DNA of 64,000 nt from Blastococcus xanthinilyticus (GTDB lineage Bacteria > Actinomycetota > Actinomycetes > Mycobacteriales > Geodermatophilaceae): positions 62,001 through 126,000 of the forward strand of contig NZ_VNHW01000009.1 of NCBI RefSeq assembly GCF_008124835.1, written 5' to 3'. Positions 1-12,200 of the stretch are shown in pieces. The notes under the pieces are model-generated. The model did no database searches and had not been told where the DNA came from. It saw only the letters and a list, made by a program, of their open reading frames with translations. How positions within the stretch are numbered: the first letter of the stretch is position 1; every line of letters starts with the position of its first letter. Made by a program: the position numbers and the translations under genes.

Positions 1-1
1 C

Positions 2-901
2 GGCGACGCCTCCGGCGAGGACGTCGACCGCCCGAACTTCGCCGACCGCAGGAAGCAGCCGCGGGACGACGCCCCGGTGCCGGGGCAACCCTGGCAGCCC
101 CCGGGCTGGGACCTGCCGCCGGCCGAGGGGCAGCGCCCGGTGCCCCCGGCCGCCGGTGGCGCGGTGCCCCCGGCTCCGGACGGCGCGGCACCCGGGAGCC
201 GGTCGCCCGAGGACGCTGCGCCGCCGGCGCAGGACGTCCCGCCGGCCGCTCCGGGCCCGCTCCGGGGCGGTGGGCTCTTCGGCCGGCGCCGCCGGCAGCC
301 GACCGTGGCCGAGCGGGTGTTCGCCTACGAGGGCGACGCCGTGGGCGCGCAGGGCTGGGCACTGCAGCAGGGCTGGACGGTGTCCGACGGCACCGCGCCG
401 GAGGACGCCGCCCTGGCCGACCTGATCGCCGGCTCGCCGGTGCGCGCGACCAAGGACCACCGGGCGGCCAACGTGCTCCGCGGCCGCGCCGGCTCGCTCG
501 AGGTCGTCGCCTTCGACGTCGTCTACGCGTCGGGCCGGTACCTGGTCCCGGAGTACGCCATCACCGCCGTGCCGATGCTCGGCGGCGTCCCCGGCTTCCG
601 GCTGAGCCCGTCGCGGTTCTGGCGGCACGGGACCGGCGGCCTGCTGCCGATGCCCAGCGGCGACGAGGCGTTCGACGCCCGCTGGCTGCTGCTGGCCGCC
701 GAGGACAGCCCCCAGCTGCGCCGGCTGGTCCAGGACCCGACCGTGCACGGCCTCCTGCTCGGCAGCGACGACGGCGACGAGTTCTGGTCCGGTGCCGGCC
801 ACGTGGCGGCGGTCCGGCCCGACGGGCACCGGCCGCAGCTGCTCGAGCACCACGGGCGGCTGCTGACCGCCATCGCCGGGGCGTTGATGGCCGGCGCGTG
901 A
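2..901 (+). CDS. Hypothetical protein, 5' end outside window
   Basis: The frame is open from base 2, so the gene almost certainly begins upstream; the GTG at 77 is probably internal. The visible N-terminal ~90 residues are rich in Pro, Ala and Gly (disordered). A folded domain of about 190 residues follows an RRRR stretch. It has no signal peptide, membrane segment or catalytic motif I recognise. The stop overlaps the GTG of the ABC exporter by four bases (GTGA), which implies translational coupling and perhaps a shared role. I do not recognise a family and assign no function. Confidence 0.75.
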   Translation, partial: GDASGEDVDRPNFADRRKQPRDDAPVPGQPWQPPGWDLPPAEGQRPVPPAAGGAVPPAPDGAAPGSRSPEDAAPPAQDVPPAAPGPLRGGGLFGRRRRQPTVAERVFAYEGDAVGAQGWALQQGWTVSDGTAPEDAALADLIAGSPVRATKDHRAANVLRGRAGSLEVVAFDVVYASGRYLVPEYAITAVPMLGGVPGFRLSPSRFWRHGTGGLLPMPSGDEAFDARWLLLAAEDSPQLRRLVQDPTVHGLLLGSDDGDEFWSGAGHVAAVRPDGHRPQLLEHHGRLLTAIAGALMAGA

Positions 902-2661
902 CCGCTCCCGCGATCTCCGGACCGGAGGCGGCCCCGACCGGGGTCGGCGTCCGGCACCTGCTCCCGCTGCTGAGCCCGCACCGGCGTCCCCTGCTGCTCG
1001 CCGGAGGGCTGTCGCTGGTGGCCGCGGCCGGCGCGCTGGCCCAGCCGGCACTGGTCGCCCGGGTGATCGACGTCGTCGGCTCCGGGCAGCCGCTGCTGCC
1101 CGCGGTCGCGCTCCTCGTGGTGGTGCTCGTGGCCGCCTCGGCGGTGGGCGCCTTCCAGCAGTTCCTGCTGCAGCGCACCGCCGAGGGCGTCGTGCTCACC
1201 ACCCGGCAGACGCTCACCGACCGGCTGCTCCGCCTGCCGGTGGCCGAGTACGACCGGCGCCGCACCGGTGACCTGATGTCGCGGGTCGGCGCGGACACCA
1301 CGCTGCTGCGGGCGACGGTCACCTCCGGCGTCGTCGACGTGGTCGGCTCGGTCGTCGTCGGCGTGGGTGCCCTGATCGCGATGGCGCTGGTCGACGTCTG
1401 GCTGCTGCTCGTGACCGTGGGCGCCGTCGCCGTGGGCGTGACCACCGCGGTCCTGGCGTCGCGGGGCGTGCGCCGGCTCTCCCAGCGGGCGCAGGAGGAG
1501 GTCGGCGCGATGTCGGCCGCCGTCGAGCGGGCGCTCTCGGCGGTGCGCACCATCCGGGCCAGCGGGGCGACGGAGCGGGAGGTCGCGGCGGTGGGCGCCA
1601 GTGCCGAGCGCGCGTACGCGGCCGGCGTGCAGGTGGCCCGGCTTGAGGCGCTCGTGTCGCCGGCCGGGTCGATCGCCGTCCAGGGGGCGTTCCTCGCCGT
1701 GCTGGGCGTCGGCGGGTACCGGGTGGCCGAGGGCACGATCAGCGTGGCCGAGCTGGTCGCCTTCATCCTCTACCTGTTCCTGCTGGTCATGCCCCTGGGT
1801 CAGGCGATCTCCGCCTGGACCCAGCTGCAGACGGGGCTGGGGGCGCTCACCCGCATCCAGGAGGTGCTCGGCCTGGAGCCCGAGCACGAGGACCGTCCCG
1901 AGCGCCCCGGCACCGGCGGATCCAGCGCCGGCGCCCCGCTGCTGGAGCTGGACGGGGTCTCGTTCCGGTACCCCGACGGGACGCCGGTGCTGAACGCCGT
2001 CTCGCTGCGGGTGGCCGCGGGCAGCCGGGTGGCGCTGGTGGGCCCCTCCGGTGCGGGCAAGTCCACCGTCCTCGCGCTGATCGAGGGCTTCTACCCGGTG
2101 GACTCCGGCGTGATCCGCTGGGCGGGCACCGACGTCCGGGAGCTCCCGCGCGCCGGGCTGCGGGCCCGGCTGGGCTACGTGGAGCAGGAGGCCCCGGTGC
2201 TGGCGGGCACGGTGCGGGAGAACCTGCTCCTCACCCGGCCCGGCGCGACCGACGACGAGCTGTGGGCCGTGCTGGCCGACGTCGGCCTCACCGAGGTGGT
2301 GCGCCGCTCACCGCTCGGGCTGGACGTGCTGGTCGGCGACGAGGGCGTGCTGCTCTCCGGCGGGGAACGCCAGCGGCTGGCCATCGCCCGCTCCCTGCTC
2401 GCCCGCCCGGACCTGCTCCTGCTCGACGAGCCGACGGCCAGCCTCGACGCCCGCAACGAGAGCCTGCTGCGCGACACGCTCGCCGCGGCCGGGGCGGACC
2501 GGGCGCTGCTGGTCGTCGCGCACCGGCTGTCCACCGTCCTGGACAGCGACGAGATCGTGGTGCTCGACCAAGGCCGGGTCGTGGGCCGGGGCACGCACCA
2601 CGAGCTGCTGGACAGCAGCCCGCTGTACCGGGAGCTGGCGTCGGCGCAGCTGCTCGTCTGA
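898..2661 (+). CDS. ABC exporter, fused permease and ATPase
   Basis: A 587-aa half-transporter of the ABCB/MsbA type. The N-terminal half (about residues 15-310) is a six-helix transmembrane domain. The C-terminal nucleotide-binding domain has Walker A GPSGAGKST near residue 382, signature LSGGERQ near 485, Walker B LLLLDEP near 505 and the H-loop VAHRLST near 541. All catalytic motifs are intact, so it should work as an ATP-driven exporter, probably as a homodimer. The substrate cannot be told from sequence. The GTG start overlaps the stop of the preceding gene (GTGA). Convergent with the SDR gene; a hairpin and a second palindrome follow the stop. Confidence 0.9.
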   Translation: MTAPAISGPEAAPTGVGVRHLLPLLSPHRRPLLLAGGLSLVAAAGALAQPALVARVIDVVGSGQPLLPAVALLVVVLVAASAVGAFQQFLLQRTAEGVVLTTRQTLTDRLLRLPVAEYDRRRTGDLMSRVGADTTLLRATVTSGVVDVVGSVVVGVGALIAMALVDVWLLLVTVGAVAVGVTTAVLASRGVRRLSQRAQEEVGAMSAAVERALSAVRTIRASGATEREVAAVGASAERAYAAGVQVARLEALVSPAGSIAVQGAFLAVLGVGGYRVAEGTISVAELVAFILYLFLLVMPLGQAISAWTQLQTGLGALTRIQEVLGLEPEHEDRPERPGTGGSSAGAPLLELDGVSFRYPDGTPVLNAVSLRVAAGSRVALVGPSGAGKSTVLALIEGFYPVDSGVIRWAGTDVRELPRAGLRARLGYVEQEAPVLAGTVRENLLLTRPGATDDELWAVLADVGLTEVVRRSPLGLDVLVGDEGVLLSGGERQRLAIARSLLARPDLLLLDEPTASLDARNESLLRDTLAAAGADRALLVVAHRLSTVLDSDEIVVLDQGRVVGRGTHHELLDSSPLYRELASAQLLV

Positions 2662-2678
2662 CCGCGGCCCCCGCTGAT

Positions 2679-2695
2679 GATCAGGTGACCTGATC
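2679..2695. promoter_or_regulatory. Perfect palindrome, unknown role
   Basis: GATCAGGTgACCTGATC is a perfect 8-bp inverted repeat around one base, 17 bp after the exporter stop. It looks like a dimeric-regulator site, but it lies between convergent genes with no promoter in view, so an operator role is doubtful. It could be part of a termination region or of a dispersed repeat. Confidence 0.4.
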
Positions 2696-2701
2696 GTTCC
2701 G

Positions 2702-2735
2702 GGTCCTGGCTCACCGTCGGTGCTGAGCCAGGACC
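2702..2735. terminator. Hairpin between convergent genes
   Basis: A 12-bp perfect inverted repeat, GGTCCTGGCTCA and TGAGCCAGGACC, with a 10-nt loop, between the convergent exporter and SDR genes. No T-tract follows, as is usual for actinobacterial terminators. A further direct copy of TGAGCCAGGAC lies at 2744-2754, next to the SDR stop, so the element is a hairpin plus a repeated arm. Confidence 0.6.
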
Positions 2736-2760
2736 ACCGGAGGTGAGCCAGGACGGCGGG

Positions 2761-4248
2761 TCACGCCTTCCGCTCAGCCGCCCGCGCCATGCCCGTCACC
2801 ATGCCGCCGAACACGATCCCGTGGAACGCGGCCACCGCCCACCAGTAGAGGTGCCCGAACAGGCCCCTCGGCGCGAAGGTCGCCCGCTGGCGGAGCAGGG
2901 AGCCGCCGGTCACCCGGTCGTGTTCCACGTGGAACTCCAGCCAGGCCAGCCCGGGCAGCCGCATCTCCGCCCGGAGCCGGAGCAGCCGGCCGCGGTCGAG
3001 CTCCTCGACCCGCCAGAAGTCCAGGGCGTCGCCGACGTACAGCCGGTCGGGGTCCCGCCGTCCCCGGCGCAGGCCCACGCCACCGACCGCGCGGTCCAGC
3101 CAGCCGCGGATCCGCCAGGCGAGCGGCCAGGAGTACCAGCCGCGCTCGCCGCCGATCCCCTCGACGACCTGCCACATCGCCTCGGGCGGCGCCGCGGTCG
3201 GCTGGATGCGGTCGTCGACGTAGAGGCTGCCGCCGGCCCACCCCGGATCGGTGGGCAGCGGGTCCGACGGGGCGCCGGGGACGGACGCCGAGGCCCAGCG
3301 GGTGGTGACCGCCGCGTCGCGGACCCGCTGGACGGCCAGCCGCACGGCCTCGTCGAAGCCGAGCAGCCCCTCCGGCGGGTCGGGCACGTAGCGGGCGATG
3401 TCGTGCTCCCCGCAGACGACGGTGTTGCGCAGCGACTCCACCAGCGGGCGGGCGATGCCGGCGGGCACCGGCGTGATCAGGCCGACCCAGTGGCTGGACA
3501 GCGACGGGGTGAAGATCGGGACGGGCAGGATCCGGCGCCGCGGCAGGTCGGCCACCCGGGCGTACCGCTGCATCATCTCGGCGTAGTCCATGACGTCCGG
3601 CCCGCCGATGTCGAAGCAGCGGTGGACGTCGGCCGGCAGCTGGGCGCAGGCCACCAGGTAGCGCAGCACGTCGCGGATCGCGATCGGCTGGATCCGACTG
3701 TGCACCCAGCGCGGGGTGACCATCACCGGCAGCCGCTCGGTCAGGTACCGCAGCATCTCGAACGAGGCCGACCCGGAGCCGAGCACCACCGCGGCCCGCA
3801 GCACGACCGTCGGGACGCCGGAGCCCAGCAGGATCCGCGCCACCTCGGCCCGGGAGCGCAGGTGCGGGGAGAGCTCCTCGTCGTCGGGTGCCAGTCCGCC
3901 GAGGTGGACCAGCCGGCCGACGCCGGCCGCCCGCACGGCCCCGGCCATCACCCGTGCCGTGCGGCGGTCGGTCTCGGCGAACTCGGGGCCGGTGCCGAGG
4001 GCGTGGATCAGGTAGTACGCGACGTCGACCCCGGCGCAGGCCCGCTCGACGGCGTGCGCGTCGCCGGCGTCCCCGCGCACCACCTCGACCTCGGCGGCCC
4101 ACGGGTGGTCGCGCAGCCGCTCCGGCGAGCGGCTCAGGACGCGGACCCGGTGCCCGGCGGCCAGCAGCTCGGGCACCAGCCGCCCGCCGACGTAGCCGGT
4201 CGCGCCCGTGACGAGGCAGGTCCGGGGCGCAGCGGGGGAGTCGGCCAT
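2761..4248 (-). CDS. SDR-type NAD(P)-binding protein with DUF2867 domain
   Basis: A 495-aa protein. Residues ~8-290 form an NmrA/extended-SDR Rossmann domain with the nucleotide motif GATGYVGG at ~15-22. The remaining ~170 residues match the DUF2867 type of C-terminal domain. Proteins of this architecture are usually annotated as nucleoside-diphosphate-sugar epimerase-like; the substrate is unknown. The ATG start is followed at once by the Rossmann motif. A parS-like palindrome (2922-2935) lies inside the coding sequence. Transcribed convergently with the ABC exporter and divergently from the permease. Confidence 0.85.
   Translation of the reverse strand: MADSPAAPRTCLVTGATGYVGGRLVPELLAAGHRVRVLSRSPERLRDHPWAAEVEVVRGDAGDAHAVERACAGVDVAYYLIHALGTGPEFAETDRRTARVMAGAVRAAGVGRLVHLGGLAPDDEELSPHLRSRAEVARILLGSGVPTVVLRAAVVLGSGSASFEMLRYLTERLPVMVTPRWVHSRIQPIAIRDVLRYLVACAQLPADVHRCFDIGGPDVMDYAEMMQRYARVADLPRRRILPVPIFTPSLSSHWVGLITPVPAGIARPLVESLRNTVVCGEHDIARYVPDPPEGLLGFDEAVRLAVQRVRDAAVTTRWASASVPGAPSDPLPTDPGWAGGSLYVDDRIQPTAAPPEAMWQVVEGIGGERGWYSWPLAWRIRGWLDRAVGGVGLRRGRRDPDRLYVGDALDFWRVEELDRGRLLRLRAEMRLPGLAWLEFHVEHDRVTGGSLLRQRATFAPRGLFGHLYWWAVAAFHGIVFGGMVTGMARAAERKA
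2922..2935. other. parS-like ParB-binding palindrome (copy 1)
   Basis: GTTCCACGTGGAAC, a perfect 14-bp palindrome that differs from the classical parS core GTTTCACGTGAAAC by one symmetrical change in each half. The same 14-mer recurs at 31802 and 38132. This copy lies within the SDR/DUF2867 coding sequence. ParB binding is inferred from similarity. Confidence 0.65.
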
Positions 4249-4380
4249 GGGCCCAGTGTCCGGCGGGGATGCCCGAGGTGCTCGAGTCGCGGACCGGCGT
4301 ACCCGGGGCCAGCATCATGCGCAGCCAGGGCAGCGCAGCCGACGGCACCCCGGACAGCCCCGATCCAGTGGAGGCCCGAG

Positions 4381-8128
<3,748 letters not shown>

Positions 8129-8136
8129 CCGGTCCC

Positions 8137-8185
8137 CCGTCCCGGGGCCCACCCGCTCCCGTACCCGGGGGTGGGCCCCGGACGG
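8137..8185 (+). terminator. Hairpin between gyrB and gyrA
   Basis: A long GC-rich inverted repeat just after the gyrB stop: an 18-nt left arm ending in GGGGCCCACCC and a right arm starting GGGTGGGCCCC, with one bulged base. There is no T-tract. It may attenuate read-through or stabilise the 3' end of gyrB mRNA rather than fully separate the two genes. Confidence 0.5.
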
Positions 8186-8210
8186 GGCCAGTACTCGTCG
8201 ACTTGGCCTT

Positions 8211-8240
8211 TTGTCCACCCCTGTGCACCGACCTGTGGAG
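8211..8240. promoter_or_regulatory. DnaA-box-like pair upstream of gyrA
   Basis: TTGTCCACC (8211-8219) matches the actinobacterial DnaA box TTGTCCACA in eight of nine positions, and CTGTGGAG in the opposite sense lies 14 bp on, ending 10 bp before the gyrA GTG. DnaA control of gyrA is inference; the sites could also be chance. Confidence 0.3.
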
Positions 8241-8249
8241 ACCTGAACC

Positions 8250-10718
8250 GTGACGGAGACCCCACCCCGCGACCGCGTCGAACCGGTCGACCTCCAGCAG
8301 GAGATGCAGCGCAGCTACATCGACTACGCGATGAGCGTCATCGTGGGCCGTGCGCTGCCGGAGGTCCGCGACGGCCTCAAGCCGGTGCACCGCCGCGTGC
8401 TCTACGCGATGTACGACCAGGGCTTCCGCCCCGACCGCGGCTACGTGAAGTGCGCCCGCGTCGTCGGTGAGGTGATGGGTAACTACCACCCGCACGGCGA
8501 CAGCTCGATCTACGACGCCCTCGTCCGGCTCGCCCAGCCGTGGTCGATGCGCTACCCGCTGGTCGACGGCCAGGGCAACTTCGGCTCGCCGGGCAACGAC
8601 CCGGCCGCGGCCATGCGGTACACCGAGGCCCGGCTGACCCCGCTGGCCATGGAGATGCTGGCGAACATCGACGAGGAGACCGTCGACTTCCAGCCGAACT
8701 ACGACGGCAAGAACCAGGAGCCCCTGGTCCTGCCCGGGCGCATCCCGAACCTGCTGATCAACGGCTCGGCCGGCATCGCCGTCGGCATGGCCACGAACAT
8801 GCCGCCGCACAACCTGCGCGAGGTCGCGGCCGCCGTCTTCTGGATGCTCGACCACCCCGACGCGGAGGCCGAGGAGGCCCTCACCGCGTGCATGGAGCGG
8901 ATCAAGGGCCCGGACTTCCCCACCTACGGCCTGATCGTCGGCCGCGACGGCATCGAGGACGCCTACCGCACCGGTCGCGGGTCGGTGCGCATGCGCGCCG
9001 TCGTCACCGTCGAGGAGGACGCCCGCGGCCGGGTCCAGCTGGTCTGCACCGAGCTGCCCTACCAGGTCAACCCGGACAACCTCGCCGAGTCGATCGCCGA
9101 GGCGGTGAAGGAGGGCCGGCTGCAGGGCATCAGCGAGATCGCCGACGAGTCCAGCGACCGCGTCGGCCGCCGGCTGGTCTTCACGCTCCGCCGTGACGCC
9201 GTCGCAAAGGTCGTGCTGAACAACCTCTACAAGCACACCCAGCTGCAGACCACCTTCGGCTGCAACATGCTCTCCATCGTCGACGGCGTCCCCCGGACGC
9301 TGCGGCTGGACGAGCTCGTGCGCGAGTACGTGAACCACCAGATCGAGGTCATCCAGCGGCGCACCCGGTACCGGCTGCGCAAGGCCGAGGAGCGCGCGCA
9401 CATCCTGCGCGGCTACGCCAAGGCGCTCGACCAGCTGGACGCGGTCATCACGCTCATCCGCAACAGCGAGTCCGCCGACGCCGCGCGCACCGGGCTCATG
9501 GAGCTGCTGGACGTCGACGAGATCCAGGCGACGGCGATCCTGGACATGCAGCTGCGCCGGCTGGCCGCCCTGGAGCGGCAGCGGATCATCGACCAGCTGG
9601 CCGAGATCGAGCGGGAGATCGCCGAGCTGGAGGCGATCCTCGCCTCGCCCGAGCGGCAGCGGCAGATCATCCACGACGAGCTCGCCGAGATCGTGGAGAA
9701 GTACGGCGACGACCGGCGGACCCAGTTCGTCGCGCACGACGGCGACGTCTCCATGGAGGACCTCATCGCCGAGGAGGAGGTCGTCGTCACCATCACCCGC
9801 ACCGGGTACGCCAAGCGGACGAAGAGCGACCTCTACCGGTCGCAGCGCCGCGGCGGCAAGGGCGTGATGGGTGCGGCCCTGAAGCAGGACGACATCGTCG
9901 ACCACTTCTTCGTGGGCTCCACGCACGACTGGATCCTGTTCTTCACGAACAAGGGCCGGGTGTACCGGGCCAAGGCCTACGAGCTCCCGGAGGCCAACCG
10001 CACCGCCCGCGGGGCGCACGTGGCCAACATCCTGGCGTTCCAGCCGGACGAGAAGATCGCCCAGGTCATGCAGATCAAGGACTACGGGGTCGCCCCGTTC
10101 CTGGTCCTGGCGACGGCGAAGGGCCAGGTGAAGAAGACCCGGCTGACCGACTTCGACTCGCCCCGCCAGGGCGGCGTCATCGCGATCAACCTTCGCGAGG
10201 GCGACGAGCTGGTCGGCGCGGCGCTGATCGACAGCACGTCGGACCTGCTCCTGGTGACCCGCAAGGCGATGTCGATCCGGTTCACCGCCGACGACGGCGC
10301 GCTGCGGCCGATGGGCCGGGCCACCGAGGGCGTGCGGGGCATCTCGCTGTCCGAGGACGACCGGTTGCTGTCGATGATGGTCGTCCAGGAGGGCGTCGAC
10401 GTCCTCGTCGCCACCGAGCGCGGCTTCGCCAAGCGCACCGGCATCGAGAACTACCCGAACCAGGGCCGGGGCGGCAAGGGCGTGCTCACGGCCGACCCGA
10501 AGGCGCGCAAGGGGGCCCTCGTCGGCGCCCTGGCGGTGGAGCTCGGCGACGAGCTCTACGCGATCACCTCCGGCGGCGGCGTCATCCGGACGCCGGTCAA
10601 CGGGGTGCGCCACAACAAGGACCGCGCCACCATGGGTGTCAAGCTCATGAACTTGCCGGAAGACGTCAGCATCGTGGCGATCGCCCGTACGACGGACAAC
10701 GACGAGCCTGCGGCCTAG
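8250..10718 (+). CDS. gyrA: DNA gyrase subunit A
   Basis: The 822-aa breakage-reunion subunit of gyrase. The catalytic tyrosine is Tyr124 in the [10 protein letters not shown] motif. The quinolone-resistance region reads [17 protein letters not shown], with Ser85 at the position where M. tuberculosis has Ala90. The C-terminal beta-pinwheel carries GyrA boxes (SQRRGGKG and similar repeats) needed for DNA wrapping. The GTG start is followed by an expected N-terminus leading to [18 protein letters not shown]. The protein forms the A2B2 enzyme with the upstream gyrB product. Confidence 0.98.
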   Translation: MTETPPRDRVEPVDLQQEMQRSYIDYAMSVIVGRALPEVRDGLKPVHRRVLYAMYDQGFRPDRGYVKCARVVGEVMGNYHPHGDSSIYDALVRLAQPWSMRYPLVDGQGNFGSPGNDPAAAMRYTEARLTPLAMEMLANIDEETVDFQPNYDGKNQEPLVLPGRIPNLLINGSAGIAVGMATNMPPHNLREVAAAVFWMLDHPDAEAEEALTACMERIKGPDFPTYGLIVGRDGIEDAYRTGRGSVRMRAVVTVEEDARGRVQLVCTELPYQVNPDNLAESIAEAVKEGRLQGISEIADESSDRVGRRLVFTLRRDAVAKVVLNNLYKHTQLQTTFGCNMLSIVDGVPRTLRLDELVREYVNHQIEVIQRRTRYRLRKAEERAHILRGYAKALDQLDAVITLIRNSESADAARTGLMELLDVDEIQATAILDMQLRRLAALERQRIIDQLAEIEREIAELEAILASPERQRQIIHDELAEIVEKYGDDRRTQFVAHDGDVSMEDLIAEEEVVVTITRTGYAKRTKSDLYRSQRRGGKGVMGAALKQDDIVDHFFVGSTHDWILFFTNKGRVYRAKAYELPEANRTARGAHVANILAFQPDEKIAQVMQIKDYGVAPFLVLATAKGQVKKTRLTDFDSPRQGGVIAINLREGDELVGAALIDSTSDLLLVTRKAMSIRFTADDGALRPMGRATEGVRGISLSEDDRLLSMMVVQEGVDVLVATERGFAKRTGIENYPNQGRGGKGVLTADPKARKGALVGALAVELGDELYAITSGGGVIRTPVNGVRHNKDRATMGVKLMNLPEDVSIVAIARTTDNDEPAA

Positions 10719-10828
10719 GGTGAGTAGTTAGTCACGCACGCGACCGCGGTCCCGTGCCGCCCCGATCGGGGTGGCACGGGGCCGGGCACCGAGACAGCGG
10801 CACCGCCGCCGGGGAACGGGAGACAGGC

Positions 10829-11569
10829 ATGAGCGACCGGACGCACGGTTCGGTGCGCACCGACTCCCGGGCCGGCGACGGCGCCCCGGGGGACGGCGCC
10901 GGCACCGGGAACGGCGTCTCCGCGACGCAGTCGATCCCCACGACGGGCAGCCAGCGGGCCCAGGGTCCGGCGTCCGGCGCGGTGCCCGTCGTCCCGCAGC
11001 CGCTGTCGGACAGCGGTGCCTCCCCGGCCGGGGGAGCCCCGGCGGCCCAGCCCGCCGGCGGTACGGCCGCCGGCCAGGCGGGTGCCCCGGAGACCGGCGA
11101 GTCCGCGCCGGTGGTGGGTCCCACGAACGGCCCCATCGGCACCGGTGACGGTGCCGCCGGACCGGCCGCGCCCAAGGCCGGCCGTGGCCGGCAGTCCGGC
11201 CGCGGACCCCGGCGGGCCCGGCTGCAGCTGCGGCACATCGACACCTGGTCGGCGCTGAAGATCTCGCTGGTCCTGTCGATCGCCCTGTTCTTCATCTGGA
11301 TGGTGGCCGTCGGGCTGCTGTACATGGTGCTGGGCGGGCTGGGCGTCTTCGATGCCATCAACGACCTCGTCGGCCAGATCGGCAGCGCCTCCGGGTCCGA
11401 TGAGGGCGGCGACGTGCTCACCGCCGGCGTGGTGTTCGGCGGGGCCGCCGTCATCGGCGCGATCAACGTCGTCCTGCTCACCGCGCTGTGCACGGTGGGG
11501 ACGTTCATCTACAACCTCTGCTCCGACCTGGTCGGCGGCCTCGAGGTCACCCTCTCCGAGCGCGACTGA
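10829..11569 (+). CDS. DUF3566 membrane protein
   Basis: A 246-aa protein. The first ~130 residues are low-complexity Gly/Ala/Pro/Thr. The C-terminal ~110 residues are the DUF3566 domain: an Arg-rich entry (RRARLQLRHIDTWSALK), a first helix around SLVLSIALFFIWMVAVG and a second around GGAAVIGAINVVLLTAL. The gene next to gyrA in most Actinobacteria is of this family (Rv0007 in M. tuberculosis); its function is not established. ATG 10829 is preferred over an upstream in-frame codon because GGGAGA lies 8-10 nt before it. Probably transcribed with gyrA. Confidence 0.88.
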   Translation: MSDRTHGSVRTDSRAGDGAPGDGAGTGNGVSATQSIPTTGSQRAQGPASGAVPVVPQPLSDSGASPAGGAPAAQPAGGTAAGQAGAPETGESAPVVGPTNGPIGTGDGAAGPAAPKAGRGRQSGRGPRRARLQLRHIDTWSALKISLVLSIALFFIWMVAVGLLYMVLGGLGVFDAINDLVGQIGSASGSDEGGDVLTAGVVFGGAAVIGAINVVLLTALCTVGTFIYNLCSDLVGGLEVTLSERD

Positions 11570-11582
11570 GGCTGTGTGATCT

Positions 11583-11599
11583 GTCGTCCTCCGGACGAC
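11583..11599 (+). terminator. Small hairpin after DUF3566 gene
   Basis: GTCGTCC and GGACGAC separated by 3 nt, 13 bp after the stop. A plausible but short terminator for the gyr-DUF3566 transcript; no T-tract follows. Confidence 0.4.
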
Positions 11600-11729
11600 A
11601 CCGCGGCCACGTGCCGTCCCCCTGGGGCGGCGAGCGCGTCCGTCGCGCCTGCGCGGGACCCTCCGGGCTCCACTCGGCGCGACCCTGCAGAGGACGGGAC
11701 CCCCTCGCCGGCCCGGAGTCGGGGGCACG

Positions 11730-11735
11730 TATGCT
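11730..11735 (+). promoter_or_regulatory. -10 box for tRNA-Ile
   Basis: TATGCT, a TAnnnT-type -10 hexamer ending 13 nt before the mature tRNA 5' end. No good -35 is visible. Confidence 0.5.
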
Positions 11736-11748
11736 GTTCGAGGTTCAC

Positions 11749-11822
11749 GGGCCTGTAGCTCAGGCGGTTAGAGCGCATCCCTGATAAGGATGAGGCCGGA
11801 GGTTCAAGTCCTCCCAGGCCCA
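11749..11822 (+). tRNA. ileT: tRNA-Ile(GAT)
   Basis: A 74-nt tRNA. The acceptor stem GGGCCTG pairs with CAGGCCC, discriminator A. The D-loop TAGCTCAG motif, T-arm GGTTCAAGTCC and the anticodon loop with GAT are all present. The 3' CCA is not fully encoded. It sits in the conserved actinobacterial position between gyrA/DUF3566 and tRNA-Ala. Confidence 0.97.
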
Positions 11823-11902
11823 CCCGTGTACCGGAACCCCGGTTCCGCGTTCCTCCGGTCGTCGCCTCCGCGGCGGGCGAAGCGCTCGAGGAGGTTCTCC
11901 AC

Positions 11903-12043
11903 GTGCTGAAGAAGCTGGCGCTCGCCGCCGTCGCGGCCGGTGCCCTGGCCGCGGTCCGCAAGCGGTCCTCCGGCCGCACCGAGGCCGACCTGTGGCACGA
12001 GGCCACCAGCGGGCCCGGGGCGGTCAGCACGCCGACCCGCTGA
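11903..12043 (+). CDS. DLW-39 family small protein
   Basis: A 46-aa protein too short for ordinary gene finding. It starts at GTG (MLKKLALAAVAAGALAAVRK) with GAGGAGG about 9 nt upstream. It has one short hydrophobic Ala/Leu helix with basic flanks, then a segment with the hallmark ADLWHEAT that gives the DLW-39 family its name. Members occur in Actinobacteria in exactly this place, between tRNA-Ile and tRNA-Ala after gyrA. Function unknown; probably membrane-associated. Confidence 0.85.
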   Translation: MLKKLALAAVAAGALAAVRKRSSGRTEADLWHEATSGPGAVSTPTR

Positions 12044-12065
12044 ACTCCCGGCCTCCGGGCCACCC

Positions 12066-12138
12066 GGGGACGTAGCTCAATTGGCAGAGCACCGCCTTTG
12101 CAAGGCGGGGGTTAGGGGTTCGATTCCCCTCGTCTCCA
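12066..12138 (+). tRNA. alaT: tRNA-Ala(TGC)
   Basis: A 73-nt tRNA. Acceptor GGGGACG pairs with CGTCTCC (one G-U pair), discriminator A. The anticodon loop TTTGCAA contains TGC, and the T-arm reads GGTTCGATTCC. CC but not CCA follows in the DNA. Confidence 0.97.
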
Positions 12139-12200
12139 CCCACGGTCGCTGACCGAAGGTCCCGCCCGGGCCGACCGGTGGCCGCTGCGCAGCGCACGGG

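Noticed and set aside
2743-4380. Upstream extension of the amino-acid permease frame
   Set aside because: It is antisense to the SDR gene, His/Arg/Pro-rich, and the permease has its own ATG with ribosome site.
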